Assembly (NCBI GenBank): GCA_905250115.1
Contig: CAJNOI010000027.1
Location: 401,427-465,426, forward strand
Direction: 5' to 3'
Source of the DNA: Adineta steineri
Lineage: Eukaryota > Rotifera > Eurotatoria > Adinetida > Adinetidae
Length of the DNA stretch: 64,000 nucleotides
Shown here: positions 13,022 to 25,200 of the stretch, piece by piece
Layout of the letters: the number at the start of each line of letters is the position of its first letter
Numbering within the stretch: the stretch's first letter is position 1
The notes under the pieces: generated by a model
What the model was told of the DNA's origin: nothing
The model's input: only the letters and a program-made list of their open reading frames with translations
Databases searched by the model: none
Translations under genes and position numbers: made by a program

Positions 13022-13345
13022 TTAATATCTTTTTGTTTCTATATCAGAAGCTAATGATAGATCAGAAGATTTCAGTGAGTTTGGTATAGATTGTTGTTCA
13101 TCGAGATTAATACTCATTGATTGATTTTGATTAAGTAACGTTGGATGTAATCGAGATCGAGTATGGAATCTATTGCGAAAATATCCTTTACAACATAGCA
13201 TGTATGTAATGATAACAAGAAATATGATAAAGATTAGACATGCTATCGAAGCAATTATAAAACCTGATATAGTATTAGTTTCTATTGTTTTTCCAGTCGA
13301 CAATGTTTTACATTTGGTACCATTGTAATCACAGGATAATGGCAT
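13022..13345 (-). CDS. Small single-pass membrane protein (tandem family copy 3)
   Basis: Intronless, 107 aa. A 26-residue outside part has two Cys and one N-glycosylation sequon (NGT). One helix covers about residues 27-50, ending MLCCKG, and is followed by a basic then Ser-rich tail. It lacks the PPxY motif of copies 1 and 2, so the tail has diverged in sequence and perhaps in partners. TTTATT at 13001-13006 gives AATAAA on its strand just after the stop. It is placed in the family by layout and tandem position, not by clear sequence identity. Confidence 0.65.
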   Translation of the reverse strand: MPLSCDYNGTKCKTLSTGKTIETNTISGFIIASIACLIFIIFLVIITYMLCCKGYFRNRFHTRSRLHPTLLNQNQSMSINLDEQQSIPNSLKSSDLSLASDIETKRY

Positions 13346-13410
13346 GTTGCGTTTGAAAAATGTAAAATGATAGAGAAAGATAAAAACAACAATGTTTTTC
13401 TTTCAAATAA

Positions 13411-13418
13411 TGACATCA
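13411..13418 (-). promoter_or_regulatory. CRE-like site upstream of copy 3
   Basis: TGACATCA, one base from the consensus TGACGTCA, 66 bp upstream of the start codon of the 13022-13345 gene. Confidence 0.3.
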
Positions 13419-14567
13419 TTATAATTCAGTTAAATAAATTTACTTTATTACAACAAATACATTATGTGTATTCTAGAACTAAATTAAAAATAAAATAAAA
13501 TAAAATGTAACTATCAAATAGATTGTGAAATCATAATAGTAGTTATTCATTAGAAATAGTGCTCTATAACTTTACTTTAAGCTAATTAAAATCTTGATTA
13601 AAGAAAATAACAGAAAAGTTGTGTAACTAACTGTGTTTCTTACTAGTCGTGATTGTCTTTTGAAATAGTTTTTGTTTTTTCAAATAAAATTCATATTTAC
13701 ACGACAACGATTTATTCATAAAAACTTTTAGTGCATATAGAAAAAATACTTCGAGCATTCGAAAAATACTAGCAATGGCACTTTCATACTATACTAGCAA
13801 ACAGTGTATGTGTGCTTCAAACGGAAGAAAAAATACAGTTACAAATTAATTCAAAAATAAAATTTCAATGAGCAAAAGCTTTTTAATAAAAAATACAACA
13901 GCCAAATCTCCAAATGAAATGAGCAATTCTCAATTGTCTCTCCGCTGGCTGCATCGCTGTCTGTCACGTCTATGAGAGAAGGGGACAAAATTTCTATCCC
14001 TAATACTTCAACATTCATTTTCAATTCGTATTTCACATAATAATGCATCATCTTCTTTCTCACCACACAAAGAAAATTGTGCAGTATCACTATATAGTAT
14101 TAAAATATTCCAGACCAACATTTAGTTCTTCTAAAATTCATATTCTTCAATTTTTTCATGGAGAAATTTAGAAATTAGATAGTTCATTTATATAAGATTC
14201 AAATAAGTTCGACAAATACATGGATATTTCTTAATCGTGATTTAATTTATACACTATAAAGTATGAACCTTTGCTTATTCCAGAGAACATTTGATTTTCG
14301 TAGAAACAGCAAGAAGAAAGCTTACTATTTTCACATTTCTCCTCTGTTTATAATAGGAAAAGAAAAGAAAGAAATTGATTAAGATAAATATTTTTATCTA
14401 ATTATGTTACTATTACTGAAAACATAGAATTTATCAAAATATTTTCATATACATCGATTGGAACTGAAATTTTATACAAGAAATGATCAGTTCTATAGAT
14501 TTTTATCCAGAAAAATAAGGTAACAATAATAAGTTTATCTAAAATGACGTTTTATATGATTATTCGA
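13419..14567. other. Intergenic between copies 3 and 4
   Basis: No gene supported. A GC-richer patch near 13920-14000 has short open frames on both strands with no recognisable domain. TTTATT at 14568-14573 (AATAAA on the minus strand) lies about 50 bp past the stop of copy 4. Confidence 0.35.
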
Positions 14568-14623
14568 TTTATTAGGTAACAAATAAACATAAGATTTTCG
14601 ATAAAATTAAATTTATATAAACG

Positions 14624-14890
14624 TTAAACTTTTTGTTGTGGTTGGCTACTATAGTTATTTGGTTGGTTGTTGTAAACAGGTGGCTGATTATTGTAACCAC
14701 CTGGCTGATTATTGAAATTACCTGGCTGAAGAATTTGTCCTGGAGTTGTCTTTGGCTTCTTGCATAAACAATAGAGGACGATACAACCGGCAATTAGAAG
14801 AGCAAGTCCAACAACACATGGAATAACGATGGCTATAATAATACCGACACTTAAAGCAGTTTCAGTAGATTGGTAGTTGTATGTTACCAT
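14624..14890 (-). CDS. Small single-pass membrane protein, NQP-repeat tail (tandem family copy 4)
   Basis: Intronless, 88 aa from MVTYNYQ. An in-frame ATG 57 bp upstream would add 19 residues, but the second ATG fits the short ectodomain of the other copies. The helix spans about residues 14-40 and is followed by CLCKKPK. The tail has repeats of the type NNQPxxY with PPVY, a PPxY-type motif. The gene has the best promoter of the array: a consensus CRE and a TATA-like box 130-158 bp upstream. It is the 5'-most member of the cluster on this strand. Confidence 0.7.
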   Translation of the reverse strand: MVTYNYQSTETALSVGIIIAIVIPCVVGLALLIAGCIVLYCLCKKPKTTPGQILQPGNFNNQPGGYNNQPPVYNNQPNNYSSQPQQKV

Positions 14891-15019
14891 TTTATATTCA
14901 CAATCGATAAATAGAGAATGAGGAGAATAATATTTGCTATATAACAATCAGATTGAATATAAAAGACAGAGAAATCAAAGTGTTGCTGTTAAATGATTCT
15001 TGCGTCTAAATCTCGTTCA

Positions 15020-15048
15020 TTTTTATAGTCAAATTACTGATGACGTCA
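15020..15048 (-). promoter_or_regulatory. Core promoter of copy 4: CRE plus TATA box
   Basis: The palindrome TGACGTCA (15041-15048) is followed on the minus strand, after 13 bp, by TATAAAAA (15020-15027). A start site about 30 bp on would give a 5' leader near 100 nt before the ATG at 14890. Spacing and order match a typical CRE/TATA promoter; activity is inferred. Confidence 0.5.
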
Positions 15049-15764
15049 GTAGAAAGAAGAAGAATTCGATATGATTTTCACATAGAATTTTTTTTTCGTT
15101 ATTATATTGACGTGAGTGAATGTTTGCATTTTGATTAAGGAACTCTTTGACATTTCATAATAAAATCATGCTTTATGTACCTAATATATTTTATATAAAC
15201 GAAATGTTGCTTGGAGAAGAAGCAGAATGAAAAATTCATAAGCATTTTTTTATACTTTTACGATTGATTTGGTTTCTATTTTAAACATATGCGCAGACAC
15301 AAATACATTTATGTGAATCGCTATCGTTTCTATACTAATGTTGAAGAATGAAAAAGACCTTCAAGAACAGTTTTTTTTAAAGGAAGTAAATGGCATTTCG
15401 AATCTGTAAGTACTGCTCACTGCCTTTAGCTTTTCAAAGAAATTCCAAGTGATGAAATTCTTGAATTACCAAACATATAGACAGACGTTTTTTTTATATA
15501 TTTGTGCGTCATGGACAATTCAGGTTTCTAATCAATTTTTAACAAATTCTGTTTGTTTTTTATTCGTAACCTAAACTTGGTTATGAAAAGATGATGTTTA
15601 TTGTTATTTATTAAACTTCATAAGTTTTGATAATCTGAAAACACAAAGAAAAAAAAACTACCTATCACAGGTTTCTATCGTAAGAGAGAAAAAACGAAAT
15701 GATCTATTTTGATTTATAACTTTTATAAAGAAATAATTGAATATCCAATTCTCTTTTCAGATCA
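15049..15764. other. Intergenic, 3' side of perlecan
   Basis: AT-rich. No LamG, EGF or other domain is seen in any frame, which matters because perlecan domain V would be expected next. It probably holds perlecan 3' untranslated sequence and the distal promoter of copy 4. Confidence 0.45.
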
Positions 15765-18678
15765 TCATTTTGATAATAAAATCTTTTCATCAATATCAAT
15801 ATTTTTGATTGTTGTACCAAAACTATTTTTTGTTAAACATTCATATCTGCCTGAATTATATCTGAAATCAAAATCACGAATAACCATAACAGATGTATGA
15901 CCATTCATTAATATTTCATAATAAATTTTTGATGTTGGTATTTCACCATTGATTCTCCATTGATGATATTTATTTGAACTATCTACAAACAAATAATAAA
16001 ACATTTTTTTTGATTTGATTTCTTTTGCAATGAAATTTACCTGTAGTACATAAAAGTCTAAGTTCATAATTATAAAATAAACGTGATGAATCAATTGTTA
16101 AATTCATTTTTGGTTTTCTATCATCGTTTTCAAAAATATTTCTATATGTATTAAATGTTAATGTACGTAAAATTTCATTCGATTGCCGTGATTGAATACG
16201 ACATATATATTGATTATGATGTTCAACTTGAAATGGACGAAATTCTAAACGTGGTCCACGAATGTAAAAATGGTTTGAACGTACTGGAATATTTGACCAA
16301 ATAACTTTTCCTTGTGAAATATCTAATAATAACAAAATATAAGATTTTATTTTCTAACAAATATCAATAATTACCTTGTCCAATACGACAAATTAACGTA
16401 ATATTATCTCCAATATATTTTCCTTGAATCATTTCAATAAATGAATCATTTGTTTGAATGTAATTTGTTATTGAATCAAATAAAATTTCCGATAATGATA
16501 GAATTTTTTGTGTAAAATTATTTACACAATAGTAAAGATTAAAATGTTCAGTAGAAAATTTCGGAATATTAAGATAAGAATTATTAATTATAATTCCATT
16601 GATTTGTTTGTTGATTCTCCATTCGCCAAGTGTTCCATCAGATGATGAACAATTAATAAGAATATTTCCATTAAGTTTCATTTGATTGATTGATGAAAGA
16701 AATTCAATACGAATATTCGAAGTATCTTCTAATGGAAATACATGTGTAAGAAGATTTAATCGTGTTATATTAAAATCAATTGATGATTGTTGATTTTTAT
16801 ATGATGATAAACATTGATAATGCGCAATATGTCCTCGACTAAGTTTATTAATAAAAAGAAAAGGTTTGGTTATATTTTTTGTAAACTTTTTTCGATGTTT
16901 TATCCATATTTTGGAAATATCTGGATCTAAAAATTGAAGAAAATATACTTTTGTTTGTTTTTTTTCAAATAAAAGATTATACTTGAAGTAATACATTCAA
17001 TAAGAAAACGACCACGAAAATGATAATCAGCTCGTGATGAATAGATTTGAAATGAAAGTAATGATTCACTAGAATTAGACGCATTATCTGTTTGAAAATC
17101 AATAGATCGTGTTAGATGTTTAGCAGAACTATTGACTGAACAGATATAATTTCCTAAATTATATCCATCGAATTTATAAATGAATAAATGACCATTATTT
17201 ATCATATGTTTATTGCTTGGTAATAAATCTGATTGAAGTGATGAAGACAAGTTGTTAGATACACCGTTATTGTAACAATAAATATCAACAACTTCTTCTT
17301 GTTTGATATCATCGGAAGGAGTAATTAATTTAATATAAATTTTGAATGGTTTTACTAAAAAGATAAAATTTAAATTTAAAAATTAATTTTTGGAAAATAT
17401 TTAAATACAATTTGGTATATTTTCTCGAAAATTTCTTCGTATTTTATTATTTATAACGACTGCCATTAATTGATCGTGTGAATAACGTTGAATATGAACT
17501 ATTTTTCGATGTATTTTTCCATGGATATCTTTTGCATGACAAATAAATTTTTTATTAGTAGAATTTAATCCTAGATGAATTCGAAGTGGATTATTTTCTC
17601 GTCGATGATGATTTATTGATGACCACCAAATTCGTTGTGATTGTGGTAATTTACAATAAAAACGTATTTCACTATCAATAGGAAATATATCCGTAGGTTC
17701 AATATCGATTGATATTTCATGTTTAATCTGTTGAACTATTTTAAATAGATGAATTATTAATAGATATTAGATTTCGAATAAATATTACCATCGATAGTTA
17801 TATTTTTCGAAGTAGATCCATATTTATTTGTAGCTGTACAAATATATATACCATTATGTGTAAATTCTAATGGCATATTCGGTGGAAAGAGCTGTGTTGT
17901 TCTTGATAGATTTAAATCACCCTTAAATATTTTAGTTTAATATTTTTCATTTGGTTAGTATGAAATCTACATACGGCATCCACTCGACGCCAAGTGATAT
18001 CTACTGATGAAGTATTATCTTGATTGAGACATTCGATTGTTTGAGTTGAATGTAATGGTACTTGAAGATAAGCATTATGTAATTTTGGTGCAATTACAAT
18101 AGATGGTGGAGATTTTGTTTCTTTTTTTAGCAAAATGAAAAAATGAACTGTTTACTATGATATTTATAAGGAATAGATTTATATACCAAGAAACTCAACT
18201 GTAACTATTTCTTCAGTGAAACCAACACGATTTCTTCCTCGACAAACATATTGACCAATATCCAAATCAGATATTGAATCAAACTCGAGAATACCATTTA
18301 CATGTCTACTTAATAGTATTAATAATGTGCCATATTTTCTAAAATAACATTGAAGATAGAAACTATGTATAATATTCATGGTACAACATATTTTTCTGAT
18401 AGGGACAATAATTATGATATCAACATTCAATATGACTGATGGATAACTAATTGAGACTAACAAAAAAAGAATCTGATTTTAAGGATGATCGACTTCATGA
18501 ACGAGAAAACCATAGACTTTTGTTAAGTTTTAAAAAATTAAAATTACAAACCTAAACCAACGAATTGTTGTTCTATAAGCTTCATATGGATCAAAACATC
18601 TTATAAGTAATTTGTCTCCTTTGGATATTCGAATATGTGTCGATGGTTCAATTAATAATTTCGGTCTACGAAAAATAG
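15765..18678 (-). CDS. Ig-repeat exons, probably the 3' part of a long perlecan isoform
   Basis: Nine exons: 18552-18678, 18187-18338, 17975-18120, 17789-17921, 17409-17735, 16983-17354, 16375-16926, 16041-16322, 15765-15982, with a stop at 15765. All internal phases agree. They encode seven or eight divergent Ig-type domains with the usual spaced Cys, Trp and YxC pattern (for example WFRKYG...GQYVCRGRN and NNGIYICTATN). There is no LamG or transmembrane helix. The first exon opens with an acceptor and has no start codon or signal peptide upstream. A donor GTAAGA inside the last exon of the upstream perlecan gene (after 19308) joins it in frame, giving an 8400-nt coding sequence (2799 aa). 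The alternative is a separate gene with an unseen first exon between 18.7 and 19.3 kb. These domains are more AT-rich and more diverged than the main body. Confidence 0.72.
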
Positions 18679-18867
18679 CTAAATGAACCGATATAACGGT
18701 TCTATATTAATTGTAATACAAACATGAGTTAATAATATCTACTTTGAAGTAATTCTATATATATATATATGTATATATCTATATGCACTAAACTACATTT
18801 GCAGTGTTTTGTTTAATAGATCTTGTTTATAAAGTTAGCCGAAAAAAAAACAGATACAAACAACAAC

Positions 18868-18900
18868 AGTAGTAGCAGTAGTAGTAGTAGTAGTAGCAAA
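18868..18900. repeat. (TAG)n trinucleotide repeat
   Basis: About ten imperfect GTA/GCA triplets in the intron or gap between the short perlecan end and the Ig-repeat exons. The ORFs that cross it are low-complexity artefacts. Confidence 0.75.
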
Positions 18901-19278
18901 TGAGCCAAAGAAAAGAACACCGTTGGGCAATTAGCAAAGAAATAAAGTTTGGCAATAGGAAAAAAAAAGAGAGACACTGTGTTACAGTTACAAACACAAA
19001 CAATAATAAACGACAAATGAAGAAGCTAACTGAATATGCACACCAATAAAAAGAAAGATAGATCAGCGTAGCTAGTCTAAAACATTGGATCAAATAGGAA
19101 GAACTACAAAGCGAAAAAAAAAGAGAAAATTTAATAAATTTGAGCTTGAAATAATAAAAACCTAGTTTTACGAAAATAGATACCAAATAAAATCGAAAGA
19201 AAGAAAAAAAAGACAATATTGTTGTTCTGTTGATATTGACTAGTGTGTATTAATAATTTCACACAAGTTGATAGCTAC

Positions 19279-22200
19279 CTAAGAGCGTCTCTTCTTTTTC
19301 TTCTTACTCGACTCATCTCCACCACGAATATTGACCGGTGCATAAGCATGATGTGGTTGACCTTGACCTGGAACATCAACTTGACATTGAAAGTACATTT
19401 GTTCAGCAGGTGAATCAGCAGTTGGTGTTATTATGACTTTATCTCCTTCTTGCTATTTAAATAGAAATAAGCAGAACAAAAACACGTTAAATAATAATTT
19501 TAAATTATTTGCTATTAATAATACTTACACGTGCATAACTAGGGAGGCTTGTATCATGTGAATATTTGCCCCATGTTACCTTATATTGTTGAGTACCTTT
19601 AACATGACATGTAATAGTTGCTTGTTCACCAGCTCGAAGGTTTACTTCTGATGGTTCTACAGTTACTTCAACAAATTGACCTTGTTGTGAGTGTTCACCA
19701 CCGTGTTGGGCGTGTTCACCACCATATTGACCGTGTTGTGATTGTTCACCACCATGTTGGCCGTATTGTGAATGGTCACCACCTTGTTGGCCGTATTGTG
19801 AATGGTCACCACCATGTTGACCGTGTTGTGAGCGTTCACCACCATGAGCTCCTTGAATAAAAATAGTTCTAATTTAATAATTCAGTAAAAATCGTTTTAT
19901 TTACCATCAAATCGAAGATCGTAACTACTTTCTTGTGTTCCAGTTGCTGGTGAGCTTGGGAAGGTAACTTCACATCTAAAGATTTTTAGCATATTTTATA
20001 CAAAGAGGATTTTAATTTTCAATATTTTTTACCGATAACGACCAGCATCTTCAGCTTGAGCATTACGAATAATCAATAAACCATCAGGATGTACTTCAAC
20101 ATCTATTTAACAATAAAAAATACTTTTTTTTCTTTATTCATAAAAAAATTTCATTTTACTGTTTGGTAAATCTTGACCATCTTTTGTAAATCTAAATTCA
20201 TATGGACGTTCAGCAGCTACGTTAACTGCGCATTGTATAGTAATATCACGTCCTACAACATGACTACTTTCGTCACGTGCTTGAAGATGTACACCACCAT
20301 GACTTTGTGAACCATGTTGGTCACCATGACTTTGAGAACCATATTGACCACCATCGCCTATAATAATTATATATATTTTAATATAGAAATGTATATTAAA
20401 TATCACTGTCTTTAGCAAGCAGATAGAGCAAACAAAAAAAAAGCAAAAGCATTACTCGATGAGCGAACGCGTAGCACTAAAATATCAGAAGTATCTCCTG
20501 ATGAGCAGATAAATTCAAGTCCATTATCTTGTTTTGTAACAGCACCCAATGATAAATAACCATTTGAAAATGAAAGACCTAGTGGTACACGTTCACTTTG
20601 TTGTTTATTTTGACGTGTTACATCCAAACGAAGTGTTGATGGATCAACATCTGTTCGACAAACAGCTTCAAGACGATGTCCTTCATTTAAATCAAGTTGA
20701 TGGACATTCCATTGAACTCGTCGATATTGTGAAGCTATTATTTTATTAATAAGTAAGCAAAAGCAAAATAGGTATTATATGGTTATGAAGCAAAAGCATT
20801 TAAAACAGAAAAAAAGCAATAAAAACAAGTAATCAAATTCTCACTTACCATAATGACCTTGCTGGTTAGCTAAAAAATTAAAAGATAAATGAATTAAAAT
20901 GAAAATATATTTTTCTAAATGGGAAGAACTCTTCTTAATAAATAAAGCATGGATTTACAAAAAGGGACTTTACTAAGGGAGCTAACTACAAAAGTCAATA
21001 GTTTTTTTTTCTCTATATTCTTCTTCTTTGTGTTCGATTAGAATTTTTAACTATAAATACAGAATTCTTTTGTTTGTTTTATTCAGTAGATAATATTCTT
21101 ACATGCTTCTCTCCATTGAATATAAACTGGTGATGATACACGACCACGAGCATTCAAAACGTCAAGGTTGTATGTTCCAGCAACATCTGCTGATTGACCA
21201 GTAATACGTAAGAAACCACCGTCACCAACAGTTACGCCATTAGGTAAACTTGTTGAACCATCTTTTGTCCATGTCATTGTTGCTCCACTTCCACCCTATA
21301 TATATATGCAATAAATTTTAGTTAAATAAATAGTACAAAAATAAGTTTATTTTTCATTTACAGTAACATCTGGTTGAATATCAACTGTTTCACCATAACC
21401 AACGTCATATTGGTTTTGTGCGAAACGAACTTGTGGTGCACCTCGACCGCGTCTTGGTGTGACATTAATTTGTAAATCTTGTCTATCTTCACCATGTGAA
21501 TTACGTACAATAACTCGATATTTACCAGCTGCTTCTGGTACAGCACGATCAAGAACAAGACGATCTTGTGAAACAGTAAATAATGATGGAATTGGTTGAT
21601 AACCAGCTCGATCATTTAATTTTTCCCATACAACTTCAATTGGTTCATGTGACTAAATAAATCAAAAATAGATAAATTTATTTTGTTCTTATTCTACATA
21701 CAGATACTGAATATTGAACAATCATACGTTGACCTTCTTTCAAATTAATAACTGCTGGTCGAATAGTTATTTTTGGTGGACCACCTAGAAATAGAATTAT
21801 AATGTTATATAAAATTCTTGTTTTTGTTAACAATGAAAACAAATCAAATAGACAATACAAAATAAGACAAGACAACGAAATACAACATTAATTAAGATAA
21901 CCTTTCCGTTTAGGAAGTTTTGTTATCATAATTTGTTGCGAATCTGTTTTATTCTCTAATTTATCTTCTTTGATATTAAAGAAAAATTACTCAATAAATT
22001 TTTTAATACTATTAAAACTTACCTCCAATTGGTTGAGGTCGATGTGGAGCAACCTCAGGTTGAGGTCCAGCTTGACCTGGGAATTGATGACCTAAAAACA
22101 AAAAAATTTTATTCGAATAAAAGTCTTTCTAAATCAAAAATAAAACTAACCATGTGGATGGTCTAATTGAACAGCAATTCGGTCTTGGCGGCCATCAGGA

Positions 22201-25200
22201 TGAGTAATTGTGCAAATATAGCTTCCTGCTTGATCAGGATGTGGATTTCGAATAACAAGATCATTGCCTTCTTGAACAACACCTCCTGGTAATGGACTAC
22301 CATCTGTACGACCCCAAACAACCGATTGTGCTTGAGAATTCTAAAAGAAAACGGTAGAATTCTTTTGTTTCGAATTCAAAAGAAGTCTATGAGCTACTTA
22401 CTGGAAGTTGAATTGGAATACGTTGTTCTGGTTGATTAGGATCTAAAACAATTGGTAATGGTAATCCATGTGGATCATATGGTCTTCCATGGATATAATA
22501 TGTTTCTTGCGTAGGTGGTTGATATGGTGGTTGATAAGGTGGTTGTACTGGATCTTATAAAAAATTATAAAGTATAAAATATTATTTTCATTAAAATAAG
22601 TCTTTTTACATCCTGGTTGTTGACCCTCTGGAACACATTGATTGTTATATCCATCAAGTACATAACCTGCACGACATCGTTCACATCGATCACCTTCACT
22701 GTTTCCTTGACAGTTCTATTAAAAAAACAAAAAATATCAATAAGAATAAGAATTGCTAATAATAATAAAAAAATACATACCGAACATTTGCCTGTATCAC
22801 GATCGCATTGATCTGATCGTTCATGACATACTGATCGGCAAGACCAACATTGTCCCAAATAGATACCAACCAATGGATGTGGACGACCATAACCATCAGC
22901 ACATTTTTCACATGATGTACCTGTATAATTAGCTGGGCAATGACATGATTCAACTGTTGGTGCAGCATCAGCATAACCATCACGAGCAGCAACGTTTAAT
23001 GTAACACCACGAAGGCTACAATTCAAAAATAAATTAATGAAAATAAAAGAGAAAAAAAATGAATTTTATCATACGCAGCATTACGTCGACCACCAATTGG
23101 ATTTACTTTAATAAGTAAAGTATCCAAATCTGATAATGCCATAAGAATATTTTCTCGATCAATATGTGTACCATCTTTACGTGTAAATGTTCTCTAGAAG
23201 AAATGAAATGTTCAATAGATTTCATAAGTCATTTATATGTATATATAGATTTATACCTCATTACATGCTACGGTATAAGTAGCATTTGTATTTGCTTTGA
23301 ATCGATGTGTTTGTGGGACTTTATGCACAAGATCAATGTTATTACCACGAAGCCAGATGAGATCATCGGTACTTGGTGCTTCATTATCTTTACCATCATT
23401 TGTAAAATGAATATCAATATTACCATCATATAATGTAACAACATCACCAAGAACTTCTTTTGGTGCTTTCCAATAGAGAACTTCATTAGCTCCTCGGCCC
23501 AATGAATTTTGATCAAGAGCAATTTCATGTCCACCATGACGTCTTTGAATTTTATCACCAGCTTCATATCGATCAGTAGCAAAATTCTTTGGTACAGCAT
23601 TAAAATTACTCAATGGAAGAGAAACCTGATATGAAAAGAAAATAAAATAACTTGAAAAAAAAAAGATATTTCAAAAATAATTTACAGCTTGTCGTCTCCA
23701 ATCTGATGATTGACAATCGCTTGATACACCCGAACAGAAACATGGTAAACAACCATTTGGTGTTACTGGATTCAAATAGAAATGACTACGTTTACATTGA
23801 TCACAACGTGCTCCTTCAGCATTATATTTGCAGATACAACGATCACCACGGATCATATGTGTGCCAGATGGATCACAATCTATTACAAAATACAAATCAA
23901 ATTTTTTTATATTTCATTTCGAAATAATTAAAATACAAACCTCCTGCTGGACCTGAAACTGGTTGGATATATTGACAGTCTTGTGGTGTGCCACGACGAG
24001 CATCTCCTTGATAACCTGGAGCGCAGTATTCACAATTTTGACCGGCGGTGTTGTGTTGACAATTCTAAGAAAACAAAAATAGACTTGAAATCTATTTAAA
24101 AAAATAGATATAAAATACATACAAGACATTGTCCATATTGTGAACATTGTGTTGAATGACCATTACAATTACATGGTGCTCTTTCTGGTTCTGGTACTTC
24201 ACCTCCTTCTATCAAAATGAAAGAAATTTTTATATTAATAATATTATCTTAAATTATAGAAGACTACATACGAATAACAACATTAACAATAGCATCCGGA
24301 ATAGCAAAAATAAATCCTTGATTATTGAGTGCTTCACATGAATAAGCACCAGCATCACTTAATCGACAATTACGAACTGTAAGTGTACCAGTAACAATAC
24401 TTGCATCATTAGGATTTAAAGTTTGTGCCATTGAACATCGTCCATTATCTGAACCATCACCACAGATATGTCCCCAATTGAGACGCCAATTGATATATGG
24501 TGCTGGTGAACCACGAGCAATACATTGGATAGTTAATGTTTGACCAGCATTGATTTGAATTTGACGTTGTGGTGTTTCAGTAATTGTTGGTTTAACTTTA
24601 TAAAAACAAAAATTAAAATAGATTTACTGATAATTTCTAGTTTTATAATCATTTACCACAGCCAACTTCATCTGAACGATCTGGACAATCATTATAACCA
24701 TCACATTGAAATGATCGTGGAATACATACTGGATTTCCATTTGTACCATTGGTACCGGTACATTGAAATTCACTTGGTTTACAATAGTTTTGTCGTGGAA
24801 GTAATTCTAAAGTTAATCAATGAAATAAATTTTCAAAAAAATTACTTTCTCTAAACATACCACAATAATGTTGTTGTTCATCAGTTCCATCATCACAATC
24901 ACTAACAATTATTTAATATTTAATTTTTTTTTTTCTAAATTTAAAATATTTCTTACCGATCACCATCACACATCCAAAATTTCTGAACACATTTTCGTCC
25001 TCGACTACCATCTGAACAACGAATTTCATTTGGTTGACAAACATCAGTACCTAAAATTTCAGATGAATGAATTTTTCTGTTTTTATTTATTAGTTTTCTT
25101 CTTTATTTATATTAAGCAATGCGGAGTGTAGCTTCTTAGAATTTATTATCGTTATATATATATATAATTTTTTTTCTTTGTGCATTTAGCGTTTTATATC

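Noticed and set aside
13851-14090. Open frames on both strands in a GC-richer patch
   Set aside because: No domain or repeat partner seen; too short to support a gene.
14891-14947. 19-residue N-terminal extension of tandem copy 4
   Set aside because: The inner ATG gives the same short ectodomain as the other copies, and the extension adds no signal peptide.
18813-19216. Minus-strand ORFs rich in Phe, Tyr and Leu between the two perlecan parts, considered as a signal-peptide exon
   Set aside because: They read through the TAG repeat and poly-A runs, with low-complexity composition and no donor leading to the Ig exons.
19618-19860. Plus-strand ORF with His/Val repeats
   Set aside because: Antisense of the 30-bp coding repeat in perlecan.
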